Source: Alkalihalobacillus trypoxylicola (lineage in GTDB: Bacteria > Bacillota > Bacilli > Bacillales > Bacillaceae_D). From it: a stretch of 64,000 nt of DNA. This document shows, in pieces, positions 55,734-64,000 of the stretch (positions are counted from its first letter, which is position 1; each line of letters opens with the position of its first letter). The stretch spans positions 452,100 through 516,099 of the forward strand of contig NZ_LTAO01000023.1 in assembly GCF_001590785.1 (NCBI RefSeq), read 5' to 3'. The position numbers were made by a program, and so were the translations under genes. Below the pieces are notes generated by a model, which saw nothing but the letters and a program-made list of their open reading frames with translations, was not told where the DNA came from and did not search any database.

Positions 55734-56567
55734 ATGAAGAAATTAATAAGCACTATTACATGTTTATCACTCATTACAGTAGCACCATTAGGAGCTTTTG
55801 CTCAGTCGCAAGGGAAGGGAAATACAAATATTCAACCAACTGACCTTGAACTACTCTATTCAAATGAAGGTTATGATGAAGGCCATTTCTTTGGTAGTGA
55901 AGAGTTAGAAATTATTGAAGATACTACTGAGAGTTTGATTTACGAGTATGAAGAAGAAGGAATTAGGTATCATGTCATTGAAACAGAGACTCAAGAAGGT
56001 ACTACTTTCATTATTAATACTCAAATCTATAAATATACTGATAATAATCTTGTATTAGTGGATGAAGTTGAAACTGCTATAGTAGAAGGCACTACTGAGG
56101 GTGAAATTATTATAATTCAAGACAATGACACTGAAATTATTGACACAAGTATACATGAGGAAGTAGAAGAAGAGCCTTCTTTCGGTATTATGAGTGGAAC
56201 TCGAGGAGGATCATACTTGGCTCAGGTTAGATGGGTAGATTCAGGTAATAGTAAAAAGCAGGCTTGGGCAACTGTTTACCCAGGTAATCAAAAGAAAACC
56301 ACATCGACAAATAGTAACTTCAAAACTTTTAAATCCCAAGCCAACACAGTTAAATCTAAGGAAAATAACTTAATTACGCTTGGTGGAAAAGAGATTATAA
56401 GTACAATAATTGGACTAGCTAATTCAGGCAAAATTATTAGTATGAAAACATTGCAGACCGCCCTCAAGTTAGTAAAAAGATCTATGCCTATTATTTCCAT
56501 TGCATCTGCAGCTATTCAATATGGCAATGCTATAAAAAAAGCGCGTGCTACACACAAAAAAATATAA
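55734..56567 (+). CDS. Secreted protein with acidic pro-region and basic amphipathic C-terminus
   Basis: A 277-residue exported protein. Signal peptide MKKLISTITCLSLITVAPLG AFAQ (cleavage at about 24). An acidic region (about 30-160) dense in Glu and Asp is followed by a Gly/Arg junction (MSGTRGGSYL, about 163-172) and a basic C-terminal half with NSKKQAWATVYPGNQKKTTS and a hydrophobic helical end (EIISTIIGLANSGKIISMKT ... AIKKARATHKKI). Very acidic front and basic, membrane-active-looking tail suggest a pro-protein whose C-terminal part is released, such as a bacteriocin or toxin. No family recognised. AGAGGAGG before the ATG. It lies in a decaying, gene-poor zone, so it may be recently acquired. 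Confidence 0.75.
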   Translation: MKKLISTITCLSLITVAPLGAFAQSQGKGNTNIQPTDLELLYSNEGYDEGHFFGSEELEIIEDTTESLIYEYEEEGIRYHVIETETQEGTTFIINTQIYKYTDNNLVLVDEVETAIVEGTTEGEIIIIQDNDTEIIDTSIHEEVEEEPSFGIMSGTRGGSYLAQVRWVDSGNSKKQAWATVYPGNQKKTTSTNSNFKTFKSQANTVKSKENNLITLGGKEIISTIIGLANSGKIISMKTLQTALKLVKRSMPIISIASAAIQYGNAIKKARATHKKI

Positions 56568-56582
56568 TAACAATCTATTAAA

Positions 56583-56617
56583 GAAATCATCAATGTAGTT
56601 TTTTTATTGATGATTTC
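56583..56617 (+). terminator. Terminator-like hairpin after the secreted protein gene
   Basis: Perfect 12-bp stem GAAATCATCAAT / ATTGATGATTTC with an 11-base T-rich loop, 15 bases after the stop. There is no T tract after it. The following 56618-57148 is non-coding AT-rich DNA. Confidence 0.6.
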
Positions 56618-57150
56618 CAAAATTTACTTTTATCTAAAAGGATAAGGTAAATTTTGAAATCGACTTTGACTCCCATTAATATTTAAAACATCGATTCTCA
56701 ACTGATTGATTACATATTAAACTTCATCATTATAATCGCGCTCAAGACAAAATATGTTTCTCAAGATATCAACATTAATGGTAAAGCAACATATTCTCTC
56801 TGATTAAGAATTAGATAAGATACACCATTAAATTCAGTGGCATCCCTAGCTTATCAAAACTAAAATATTAAACAATTAAACTAACATTTTGGGGGATAAA
56901 TTTACTGTGGGAGAGAAATTACAAGTTGTTAAACCTATTTGCTATATAAATAAAGTGGTAATTTATAGTTATACTTTTATAATTATTATTACATATTTAT
57001 CATAGAATGAAATTTACGTAATTTGTTATAGGCTATCTTCAATAGTAAAGTCAGATATACCCGATATTTGTCTATTAATATAGAATTTATTGAATAAAGT
57101 GTTACACTCTTAAAGTTATGTGTTTAGTGAGATAACTTAAGTGAAAATAA

Positions 57151-57172
57151 AAAAACACCCTATCGTGTTTTT
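57151..57172 (-). terminator. Hairpin terminator behind a coding remnant
   Basis: Stem AAAAACAC / GTGTTTTT with a six-base loop and a T tract on the minus strand. It follows the remnant at 57231-57408. Confidence 0.55.
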
Positions 57173-57230
57173 CTGCAAATTGCTATAAATGCTTGATTGT
57201 TAGATGGCATATCTATAGAAACTTCTACTT

Positions 57231-57408
57231 TTAAAGGAATAACTTTATAAGGAGAAGTTTCGTCCCTTTTAGATCCTCTGTAATAAAGTTTATGGCGTGC
57301 TCTTTTGTAACAAATCTTTTTGCTTCTATCAGAGAGGTAGTGAGAAGGTATCCTCCCCAGTTATTTTTCCGATTCCATAAGACCATATCTCCATCATCAT
57401 CTGGTATT
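57231..57408 (-). pseudogene. Coding remnant, phage-type or regulatory fragment
   Basis: The frame IPDDDGDMVLWNRKNNWGGY LLTTSLIEAKRFVTKEHAIN FITEDLKGTKLLLIKLFL in pieces reads like a small protein that wraps a 'row and column' type fold similar to phage DUF2483-like proteins, but it begins at a stop codon and has no start with a ribosome site. Other frames on both sides carry stops. It looks like a fragment of a formerly longer gene. Confidence 0.35.
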
Positions 57409-57588
57409 AATTATTGTCTAATAGGTGCGATTTGCTACTGCAGATACTCTTCTTATCATCATCTTGTCCCCTTTAGGTTTTTATTACCTATTTATATGCA
57501 GTAATATCATTTAATAGAGTTAAATAATACCTATATAAGGAAGGAAAATGAAGCATATTTTTCTTTGGTACCACCGTTTAAAAATGAC

Positions 57589-57619
57589 AAAGGGGTACCC
57601 AGCCGTTTCATGCCCCTTT
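57589..57619 (-). terminator. Terminator of rlmH
   Basis: Stem AAAGGGG / CCCCTTT around a 17-base loop, with a T-rich stretch after it on the minus strand. It lies about 46 bases beyond the rlmH stop codon. Confidence 0.6.
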
Positions 57620-57665
57620 TAATGGAGTAAGCTTGACTAACAGTGCGTCCCTTAACCTTTTACCC

Positions 57666-58145
57666 TCACTTATGATAAGGTTCCCCACCATTTATCCGAA
57701 ACGCACGGTAGATTTGCTCTAATAGGATGAGCTTCATGAGCTGGTGCGGGAAGGTCATTTTTGAGAAGGATAGTTTTTCGTTTGCTTTTTGTAGGACGTT
57801 ATTGGATAATCCTAGTGAGCCGCCGATAATAAATGTGACTTTGCTTTTGCCGTAGGTGGCGAGGCTGTCTAGCTGCTGGGCGAGCTGCTCGGAGGTGGGC
57901 ATTTTCCCTTCAATGGCGAGGGCAATGATGTGGGAGTCATTCGGGATTTTGCTTAGAATTCGTTTGCCTTCCTTTTGCTTGACCTGCTCCTCTTGAGCTG
58001 GACTTAATGATTCGGGCGCTTTTTCGTCGGGTACTTCTATGAGATTCATTTTGGCGTAGGCACCAAGACGTTTTGTATATTCATCCATTCCTTGCTTTAA
58101 ATATTTCTCTTTTAATTTTCCTACTGATATAATCGTAATATTCAC
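57666..58145 (-). CDS. rlmH: 23S rRNA (pseudouridine-1915-N3) methyltransferase RlmH
   Basis: A complete 159-residue SPOUT-family methyltransferase. It methylates pseudouridine 1915 in helix 69 of 23S rRNA. The start [20 protein letters not shown] and the knot segment [20 protein letters not shown], then [30 protein letters not shown] are unmistakable. It lies in the conserved yycI-walJ-htrC-CxxH/CxxC-rlmH neighbourhood, downstream of the small CxxH/CxxC gene. Its composition is GC-richer than the surroundings. Confidence 0.97.
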   Translation of the reverse strand: MNITIISVGKLKEKYLKQGMDEYTKRLGAYAKMNLIEVPDEKAPESLSPAQEEQVKQKEGKRILSKIPNDSHIIALAIEGKMPTSEQLAQQLDSLATYGKSKVTFIIGGSLGLSNNVLQKANEKLSFSKMTFPHQLMKLILLEQIYRAFRINGGEPYHK

Positions 58146-58207
58146 AGTGTTGATAGCTCCTTAAAATAATTATCCACAATAGTTATCCACATATCAACAG
58201 CTCGATT

Positions 58208-58378
58208 TTAATTTTCCACACTAACGATGTATTTCGCTGGATTTTGACAAAATTCGCAGTCTGTGGATAAATCATGTTGGTTTGTTAATATTTCTATATT
58301 AGGTGCTGTCTCTTCTTCATCTATAATCATTTCCATCGCAAGCTCTACATGCTCGCTACATGCTATATGCTTCATCAT
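58208..58378 (-). CDS. CxxH/CxxC protein (BA_5709 family)
   Basis: A 56-residue protein. It reads MMKHIACSEHVELAMEMIID, then EEETAPNIEI, and ends DCEFCQNPAKYIVSVEN, so the eponymous CxxH (CSEH) and CxxC (CEFC) metal-binding pairs are present. This small family is encoded just upstream of rlmH in many Bacillaceae, as here, 63 bp away. AAGGGAAG gives the ribosome site for the ATG at 58378. Probably binds zinc. Role unknown. Confidence 0.88.
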   Translation of the reverse strand: MMKHIACSEHVELAMEMIIDEEETAPNIEILTNQHDLSTDCEFCQNPAKYIVSVEN

Positions 58379-58674
58379 TTGTTCTTCCCTTCTTTCTCAT
58401 TTTTCCATTATAACATGTCTATTTTATGCTGTGGATAGCTTTTCTCACTTCTACTACTTTTGTTTATCCACAGGTCATCATTTAATGCTATTCCTTATAT
58501 TTCGACTTTTATTAATCCGCTCTTCGTAGTATTAGCCTTTTACATAAATATATTTTTACATCCTCTAAACTTTGCCGTAAATATTTTGAAGAAAAGTAAA
58601 ACATACTGGGTCAAAACTATTTTAGATATCCTCTTTAACGAAATTAGATGCAGCTGCATAAAAGACAACGCGAA

Positions 58675-58778
58675 AAGGACCTTCCTTCTTTTGATTAAGA
58701 AGGAGGGCTGTTGATTTTGAAGAACAGCTTTGTAATGACGTAACTTAGCGGACACAAGACACGGAGACTCCAGTGGGA
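58675..58778 (-). repeat. Dispersed repeat, second family (copy 2), with adjacent hairpin
   Basis: AGCGGACACAAGACACGGAG followed by ACTCC (58746-58778) is the reverse complement of the element at 50282-50332. Next to it is a hairpin CCTTCCTTCTT / AAGAAGGAGGG (about 58679-58707). The stretch 58779-58962 continues with repeat-like GC-rich blocks (GCGAAGTGCCTTGAGGGAGC). A 71-codon frame through this region seems a by-product. Confidence 0.65.
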
Positions 58779-58962
58779 AGTAGTGGCAATAACGAAATCC
58801 ACTTTTAACTAAAAGTTAGTTCGGCAGCACCCCACCGGACGCGAAGTGCCTTGAGGGAGCGTTTTGTCACTGCCTCTAGACTCATTACCTGCTAAATTGT
58901 TGCACTTAAGATTGACGTTTTCTACAAAGTCGCTACTGTATCCCTTTTCAACTTTCATAACA

Positions 58963-59586
58963 TCACCTAAGATACTTTTGCACCATCGGTAGCATTAAGT
59001 GGTCTGCTATATTTTCAATATATTGACGTTCATACGATTTGCGTAAGATGAACATTCGATAGATAAGTAGAGCTGGGCCGATGTCGGCTAGAAGGTCTAG
59101 TTTGTCTGATTCAATACGATGATTTTCCTTTAGGAACGGCTGAAGGATTAACGATAAAGCGGATCGATGCTTTTCGTAGAAATCACTATGAATTCCCTGC
59201 TCCAGCTCCTTATTATGTGGAAGGGCAGAGCCGATTGCGGTCATTGCCTGCTGATAAAGCTCGTGCTCATCCTGAAAGCTAAAACAAAGCAAATCAATGA
59301 TTTGTTCGCGTAGGCCTTGGTCTTGGTTGATTTTATCAATAATCGTTTCAAAAGGGTTAATTGAGGATATTGCTTCAATGACGATTTTTTCCTTTGATGC
59401 CCAGCGTCGATAAATCGTTGCTTTCCCGACTTTAGCTCGTTTTGCAAGTGCCTCTATCGTTAAGGAATCAAATCCAACCTCTGCTAGCAGCTCTATTGTT
59501 TTTTCTATAATAATCTCGTTTCGAGATAAATCCAATGGTCTTCCACGCTTGGTCTCTTCATCATGGTAATCAATTACCTCACTCAC
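58963..59586 (-). CDS. TetR/AcrR-family repressor of the adjacent efflux gene
   Basis: About 207 residues: helix-turn-helix IEKTIELLAEVGFDSLTIEA, then LAKRAKVGKATIYRRWASKE, followed by a helical ligand domain (TetR_C_ type, with a long final helix). The start is the GTG at 59586 because AAGGGGGAGG ends 6 bases before it. It is divergent from a 14-helix drug pump, with two matching inverted repeats in the shared promoter region. It probably represses the pump and itself. Confidence 0.88.
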   Translation of the reverse strand: MSEVIDYHDEETKRGRPLDLSRNEIIIEKTIELLAEVGFDSLTIEALAKRAKVGKATIYRRWASKEKIVIEAISSINPFETIIDKINQDQGLREQIIDLLCFSFQDEHELYQQAMTAIGSALPHNKELEQGIHSDFYEKHRSALSLILQPFLKENHRIESDKLDLLADIGPALLIYRMFILRKSYERQYIENIADHLMLPMVQKYLR

Positions 59587-59655
59587 TGCTGACCTCCCCC
59601 TTATCATCTAAACTGTTACTTTCATCTTATCAGTTTTTTTACAAAAATAAAATAC

Positions 59656-59714
59656 GAAACGATTGCGTTTCATTTAAAGTGGTGTTAAGATACTTTAGGA
59701 AACGACACCGTTTC
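59656..59714. promoter_or_regulatory. Paired TetR operators in the divergent promoter
   Basis: Two inverted repeats with the same arms: GAAACG-ATTG-CGTTTC (59656-59671) and GAAACG-ACAC-CGTTTC (59699-59714), 43 bp apart (four helical turns). Both lie between the tetR start at 59586 and the pump start at 59743. CGTTTC half-sites flanked by ACGAAACG-type symmetry fit TetR-family binding. Confidence 0.85.
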
Positions 59715-59742
59715 GTAAATGTAATGAATAGGAGGAATGTAT

Positions 59743-61203
59743 GTGGAAGTAGGACATACAGAGCAAATAAATGCAAAAAAAGACATGCCAGAAATAAAAG
59801 TGGTGCCGCTTTTGGCTGTATTGCTTTCTGGTGCATTTGTTGCGATATTAAATGAAACGATTTTAAATGTCGCGTTAAACGCGATTACGAATGACCTTAA
59901 CGTAGCATATAGTACGGTGCAGTGGCTCGTGACAGGATATATGTTAATCATTGGGACGCTGATTCCAATTTCCGCTTACTTTATGCAACGCTTTACAACT
60001 CGTCAGCTATTTATTACAGCGATGTCGTTGTTTACGATTGGGACGATTATTTCAGGAATCAGTCCTACCTTTACCGTTCTGTTAATAGGTCGACTTACTC
60101 AAGCTGTTGCCACAGCAATTATGATCCCATTATTAACGAACGTTATTTTATCGGTTATTCCGATTCAGCGCCGTGGTGCTGCGATGGGAATGGTTGGTCT
60201 TGTGATTATGTTTGCGCCAGCGATCGGACCGACGGTTTCGGGTTTAATCGTAGAAAATTTATCTTGGCGCTGGTTATTTTATTTAGTCATTCCGATTTCT
60301 ATCATCTCCTTACTATTTGGGATTAAAATTTTAAAAAATGTCACCGAGGTTTCGAAGCCAAAGCTCGACATTCTTTCGTTTATTCTCTCAACACTTGGTT
60401 TTGGAGGAATTGTTTACGGATTTAGCGCAGCAGGAAAAGGCGATGCTAGCTTTACCGATCCAATTGTCTTAGCCTGTTTGATTGTTGGATTTGTTTCACT
60501 AGGATTATTTAGCTGGAGACAGCTCAAGCTAGATAAGCCAATGCTAGACATCCGAGTATTCCGTTATCCGATGTTTTTGGTTGGTTTGTTACTCGTGATG
60601 CTAGTGATGATGACGATGTTCGCTATGATGCTTGTATTACCAGTATATATGCAAGGCGCGCTCGCATTTACGGCTGTCGCAACTGGGTTAGTTATGCTAC
60701 CTGGTGGATTAATTAATGGAGCGATGTCACCAGTTATGGGACGTCTTTTCGATAAATTTGGTCCACGCCCGATTTTAATTCCAGGAACGATTCTGTTAGC
60801 AGTGACGGTATTCACCTACCGCTTCTCTACGCCAGGAATACCTATGTGGGTCATTATTATTCAGCATGCATTGCTGATGATTTCTGTCGCTATGATTATG
60901 ATGCCTGCACAAACGAATGGCTTAAATCAACTTCCGACTAAGCTTTATCCACATGGTACAGCGATTGCGAATACATTAATGCAGGTGTCTGGAGCGATTG
61001 GTGCTGCTTTATTTATAGCGATTATGGAAAACGGACAGCAAAACTTCCTATCGACGATTGCAAACCCAACCGAGCCTGATATGGTTGAAGCGATGACGGT
61101 TGGTTCACAGCTAAGCTTTTCAACTGGATTCTACTTTGCTATTGCAGCCGTTCTTTTGGCATTCCTTGTGCGAAGAAGTAAGCCTAGCAGTGATATGGAT
61201 TAA
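59743..61203 (+). CDS. DHA2-family multidrug MFS transporter (EmrB/QacA type)
   Basis: About 486 residues with 14 transmembrane helices. Typical motifs are LNETILNVALNAITNDLNVA (motif D1-like), TGYMLIIGTLIPISAYFMQR, GRLTQAVATAIMIPLLTNVI (motif C-like), and in the second half MLPGGLINGAMSPVMGRLFD. It should export drugs or organic cations using the proton or sodium gradient. The start is the GTG at 59743 (VEVGHTEQ), since GGAGG is 7 bases before it; the ATG at 59737 is only 1 base from this site. It is divergent from its TetR repressor. Confidence 0.9.
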   Translation: MEVGHTEQINAKKDMPEIKVVPLLAVLLSGAFVAILNETILNVALNAITNDLNVAYSTVQWLVTGYMLIIGTLIPISAYFMQRFTTRQLFITAMSLFTIGTIISGISPTFTVLLIGRLTQAVATAIMIPLLTNVILSVIPIQRRGAAMGMVGLVIMFAPAIGPTVSGLIVENLSWRWLFYLVIPISIISLLFGIKILKNVTEVSKPKLDILSFILSTLGFGGIVYGFSAAGKGDASFTDPIVLACLIVGFVSLGLFSWRQLKLDKPMLDIRVFRYPMFLVGLLLVMLVMMTMFAMMLVLPVYMQGALAFTAVATGLVMLPGGLINGAMSPVMGRLFDKFGPRPILIPGTILLAVTVFTYRFSTPGIPMWVIIIQHALLMISVAMIMMPAQTNGLNQLPTKLYPHGTAIANTLMQVSGAIGAALFIAIMENGQQNFLSTIANPTEPDMVEAMTVGSQLSFSTGFYFAIAAVLLAFLVRRSKPSSDMD

Positions 61204-61219
61204 TGAAGTGAATAAAACA

Positions 61220-61260
61220 AAAAGCAGATACTTCGATTCTCCGAGGTACCTGCTTTTTTT
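61220..61260 (+). terminator. Terminator of the DHA2 transporter gene
   Basis: An interrupted stem AAAAGCAG-TAC with its complement GTA-CTGCTTTT around the CTTCGATTCTCCGAG loop, followed by a T run. About 17 bases after the stop codon. Confidence 0.85.
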
Positions 61261-61352
61261 GATGTGGTTTTCAATTAATCAACCTCAATAAAAAATCTTC
61301 ATCGCCATTTTACCGGAGACGAAGAATTATTTTTTAAGACTTTGTGCTTTCA

Positions 61353-62567
61353 TTAAAAGCTTTGCTGAGCCTCGAGGGTGATATTGACGGTTTCTTCACT
61401 TCCATCACGGTAATACGTAATCGTTACTTCCTGCCCGATTTCTCGTTCGGTGTAAAGGAATTTACGTAAATCATGGGTATCGCCAATTTCTTCCCCATCT
61501 ATTGCCACAATGACATCATACTCGGCTATGCCTGCGCGGTCAGCTGAAGACATCGGAGCAATGCTCGTGACGACGACGCCACTTCTTACATCATTCGGCA
61601 GATTCAAGGTTTCCTGCCAATGATACGATTGAATTTGGTTGAGTGAAATAATGCCAACCCCTAGCTGTGGACGTCTTACCTCCGAATACATTTCTAAATC
61701 CTCAATAATGGGGAGAGCAATCGCAGTCGGGATCGCAAAGCCTATTCCTTCTACAGCTCCTTGAGCGATTTTCATCGAATTAATTCCAATCACTTGGCCC
61801 TCAATATTTAATAAAGCTCCACCACTATTTCCTGGATTAATAGCTGCATCTGTTTGTAGTACCTCTGCATGCCAATCGACCTGCCCATCTCCATCTATGT
61901 CGACGGGAATACTTCTTTCGGTACCACTAATGATTCCTTGTGTAACAGAGCTCGAGAATTCTAATCCAAGTGGATTACCAATCGCAATCGCTGGCTCTCC
62001 TACACGAAGCGTATTAGAATCGCCGAAGTCTGCTACCGTATCCACCTCGGCACCATCAATTTTAATGACGGCCAAATCGGTTAGTACATCCTCTCCAACA
62101 ACCTCTGCTTCTACTCTTGTTCCGTCAGATAACGAAACCTCAATCTGGGTCGCTCCTTCAATCACATGCTGATTCGTCACCACATAGGCTTCGTCATCGG
62201 TGACTTTATAAACAACTCCTGACCCGGTTCCTTCACCAGACATTCCTAAAAAGCCTGATTGCTGAATGTTAATAACCCCGACCACTGCATCAGATACAGT
62301 GTCGACAATTTCAGTAATGTCTGTATTGACTGAATACGATACAGATTGTAAATCACTAGGCTCATTTGGGGTGACGATTTCATTTTCTACATTTGCTTGC
62401 TCGCCGCCTGATTCATAAGGCAGCCAGCCTTGATCCGCTAAAAAAGGCAAAGCAAGTAATACTGCCGCAGCTCCGACAACCGCTCCAATAAAAGCCGGTA
62501 TTACCGAGCTACTTTTTCTTGGTGTTCGACTAGAACGCTCTGAGACATGTTCATCATAATAGCCCAT
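61353..62567 (-). CDS. htrC: HtrA-family serine protease (HtrC/YyxA)
   Basis: A 404-residue, membrane-anchored trypsin-like protease with a PDZ domain. A short cytoplasmic start, one TM helix (about 26-45), an acidic linker, then the catalytic triad: His in VVTNQHVIEG, Asp in VLTDLAVIKID and Ser in AAINPGNSGGALLN. The C-terminal PDZ domain (about 295-395) has LGVGIISLNQIQ and VVTSIAPMSSADRAGIAEYD VI. It degrades misfolded exported proteins. It lies between walJ and the rlmH pair, as in B. subtilis yycJ-yyxA. AAAGGGAGG precedes the ATG. Confidence 0.93.
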   Translation of the reverse strand: MGYYDEHVSERSSRTPRKSSSVIPAFIGAVVGAAAVLLALPFLADQGWLPYESGGEQANVENEIVTPNEPSDLQSVSYSVNTDITEIVDTVSDAVVGVINIQQSGFLGMSGEGTGSGVVYKVTDDEAYVVTNQHVIEGATQIEVSLSDGTRVEAEVVGEDVLTDLAVIKIDGAEVDTVADFGDSNTLRVGEPAIAIGNPLGLEFSSSVTQGIISGTERSIPVDIDGDGQVDWHAEVLQTDAAINPGNSGGALLNIEGQVIGINSMKIAQGAVEGIGFAIPTAIALPIIEDLEMYSEVRRPQLGVGIISLNQIQSYHWQETLNLPNDVRSGVVVTSIAPMSSADRAGIAEYDVIVAIDGEEIGDTHDLRKFLYTEREIGQEVTITYYRDGSEETVNITLEAQQSF

Positions 62568-62829
62568 GCCCTGACCTCCCTTTATATCAATCTCCTACTA
62601 TTCTTAACATACAATAATCACTGAAAAAAAACGAAGAATTTGCTTCACGAATGATCGACAAAATGCTTCAACTTTTTTGAAATAAGTACGTAACTGTAAA
62701 GATACTACAAAAACGTTGAATATAAAGCGTTCATTACGTGTTTCCCTCATAATCGCTTATTCTATGTAACGCTTTCGCTCTTTTTCAGCTTACATAATGT
62801 TATTATTACCGTTTCTAATTTATTTCAAA

Positions 62830-63624
62830 CTAGACAACGGTAAGTGCGGTTGGAATGATCGGGTCGGTATCATAGAGCTCAAATTGCTCATTGACAGCTT
62901 GATTTTGCTGTTGAAGCACCTGCTCACATGTTAAACGCGCTAAGTCCTTCATATTGTTATCCATACTAAGGTGCGCTAAATAAATTCGTTTCGTTTCATC
63001 GGTAATAACCTCGCTTAAGGCCATCGCGGCATCCTCATTGCTCACATGACCGACATCGCTGAGGATGCGTCTCTTTATGCTCCAAGGATATCGACCCATT
63101 TGCAGCATATTGATATCATGATTTGATTCAAACACAAACATATTTGAGCCTTTAATGGTTCCTTTAATTCGGTCACTAACATAGCCCATATCGGTTGCTA
63201 GTGTTAGCTTGCGACCTTGGTGGTGAAATACATAAAACATCGGCTCGGCCGCATCATGAGAGACGCCAAACGATTCGACCTCTAAATCACCGAAGCTTTT
63301 ACTTTCACCGATTTCAAAATGGAACTTTTGGGCGGTTTCTATTTGGCCTAGATGTCCCTCCATTGCTTGCCACGTTTTTGCATTCGCATATATCGGTAGC
63401 TGATGCTTTCTCGCAAAAATACCGACCCCTTTTATATGATCACTATGCTCATGCGTGACGAGAATTCCATCTAGTTCCTTAGGGTCTCGATTAATTTGTG
63501 TAAACAGCTCATTCATTTTTTTTCCACTAAGACCAGCATCAATTAATAAACGATGCTGATCGGTTTCTACATACATAGCATTTCCTGTACTACCACTTGC
63601 TAGCACACTAAATCTTAGTGTCAT
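62830..63624 (-). CDS. walJ: MBL-fold metallohydrolase WalJ (YycJ)
   Basis: A 264-residue metallo-beta-lactamase-fold protein. The metal ligands are the THEHSDH motif in [14 protein letters not shown] (about 56-69), then DMGYVSD, and SNHD near 165, with the final HL in [10 protein letters not shown]. WalJ is the conserved accessory gene of the WalRK essential cell-wall two-component operon and is proposed to be a DNA- or RNA-acting 5'-exonuclease. It follows the yycI gene at a short distance, on the minus strand, as in other Bacillaceae. GGAGTGAGG precedes the ATG. Confidence 0.95.
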   Translation of the reverse strand: MTLRFSVLASGSTGNAMYVETDQHRLLIDAGLSGKKMNELFTQINRDPKELDGILVTHEHSDHIKGVGIFARKHQLPIYANAKTWQAMEGHLGQIETAQKFHFEIGESKSFGDLEVESFGVSHDAAEPMFYVFHHQGRKLTLATDMGYVSDRIKGTIKGSNMFVFESNHDINMLQMGRYPWSIKRRILSDVGHVSNEDAAMALSEVITDETKRIYLAHLSMDNNMKDLARLTCEQVLQQQNQAVNEQFELYDTDPIIPTALTVV

Positions 63625-63713
63625 ACTTCCTCACTCCAGTTTCCTCACATAAGGCTATTAAGCGAACAGAATGTGTCACAGCTTATTTCTCTAGCGATTT
63701 CCCCTTTAGAGAA

Positions 63714-64000
63714 CTATTCGTCTGCTTCTTCGTCTTCGCCTTCTATGATTTCCTCTATATCTTCGAGCTCTTCATCCTCTTCTGCACTGCTTAACTGCTG
63801 AACATCACTTTCGATCGCATGAACTAAATAAATATTTTCACCGATTTCAATTCGCCACATCGGTGCATAAACAAGGTCCTCATTTTCTAACGGAATGCTA
63901 CTATAATAGCCATAATCGATATTTGTAATTGTATCATTCATTTTCAAAAATTGATTGTTCAAAAGTACCTCTAACGCTTTTAAATAGGAAATGACTTCGT
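63714..64000 (-). CDS. walI: WalRK regulatory protein YycI/WalI (C-terminal part, runs off the window)
   Basis: Only the C-terminal 95 codons are in the window; the frame continues beyond base 64000. SYLKALEVLLNNQFLKMNDT is followed by NIDYGYYSSIPLENEDLVYA PMWRIEIGENIYLVHAI, the conserved end of the YycI extracellular domain (fold shared with YycH). An unusually acidic tail (EEDEELEDIEEIIEGEDEEA) closes it. YycI and YycH together control the WalK kinase from the outside of the membrane. Acidic tail length is notable and fits an alkaliphile. Confidence 0.88.
   Translation of the reverse strand, partial: EVISYLKALEVLLNNQFLKMNDTITNIDYGYYSSIPLENEDLVYAPMWRIEIGENIYLVHAIESDVQQLSSAEEDEELEDIEEIIEGEDEEADE

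Noticed and set aside
58460-58755. Overlapping 71- and 84-codon frames upstream of the CxxH/CxxC gene
   Set aside because: They pass through the dispersed repeat and a terminator-like hairpin; no ribosome site was seen.

Overview
This window looks like chromosome of a low-GC, endospore-former-type Bacillaceae, most likely an alkaliphile or halophile (Alkalihalobacillus/Evansella-like). The reasons are AT-rich DNA, strong AGGAGG-type ribosome sites with frequent TTG and GTG starts, many acidic exported proteins, a BCCT osmolyte carrier, a cyclodextrin glucanotransferase that reads like the gamma-type enzymes known from alkaliphilic bacilli, and the wal operon tail (yycI-walJ-htrC ... rlmH) that lies near the replication origin in Bacillaceae. 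No tRNA, rRNA or CRISPR array was seen.

Layout. 1-0.7 kb: two copies of an interspersed structured repeat; a third copy with terminal inverted repeats is at 53.4-53.65 kb. 0.8-8.7 kb: a set of small regulator-plus-target modules (MerR with an aldo/keto reductase, two TetR modules with an MFS pump and a DUF418 membrane protein, an XRE regulator with a small membrane protein), each with a visible palindromic operator. 8.9-14.6 kb: a chemoreceptor, a FAD oxidoreductase, a double GNAT acetyltransferase and an ornithine cyclodeaminase-like enzyme. 14.8-17.1 kb: a convergent AbiEii/AbiEi-type toxin-antitoxin pair with two 30-bp palindromes, and a truncated VOC gene. 17.4-25.6 kb: an adenine riboswitch with pbuE, a dead IS3-family element, a BCCT transporter, a MazG-like protein, a second chemoreceptor and an SRPBCC protein.

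26-35 kb: a lipoprotein, then a starch/cyclodextrin module. A secreted CGTase makes cyclodextrins, an ABC importer (mdxE-mdxF-mdxG type) brings in cyclodextrins or maltodextrins, and a cytoplasmic GH13 cyclomaltodextrinase/neopullulanase opens and hydrolyses them. LacI/cre-like operators sit between the divergent arms. 35-41 kb: a three-gene cassette with a 1208-residue protein that carries three CbxX/SpoVK-type AAA modules behind a degenerate Clp-like module, plus two membrane proteins. This is the best candidate for an undescribed system. 41-50 kb: an SRPBCC-DUF2283 fusion, an ECF sigma factor with its DUF4179 anti-sigma partner, a CPBP protease, and a complete licT-bglP-bglA beta-glucoside operon with two RAT/terminator switches. 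50.5-53.4 kb: an ABC exporter with a regulator that fuses a dead ABC ATPase to LytTR.

53.4-57.5 kb is a gene-poor, decaying region (IS200 remnant, frameshifted zinc-binding gene, other fragments) that contains one intact secreted protein with an acidic front and a basic amphipathic C-terminus. 57.6-64 kb is the conserved rlmH - CxxH/CxxC - htrC - walJ - yycI neighbourhood on the minus strand, interrupted by a TetR/DHA2 drug-efflux pair with its own operators. Many start codons were moved from the longest-ORF position to the codon served by a good ribosome site; this is stated where it matters.
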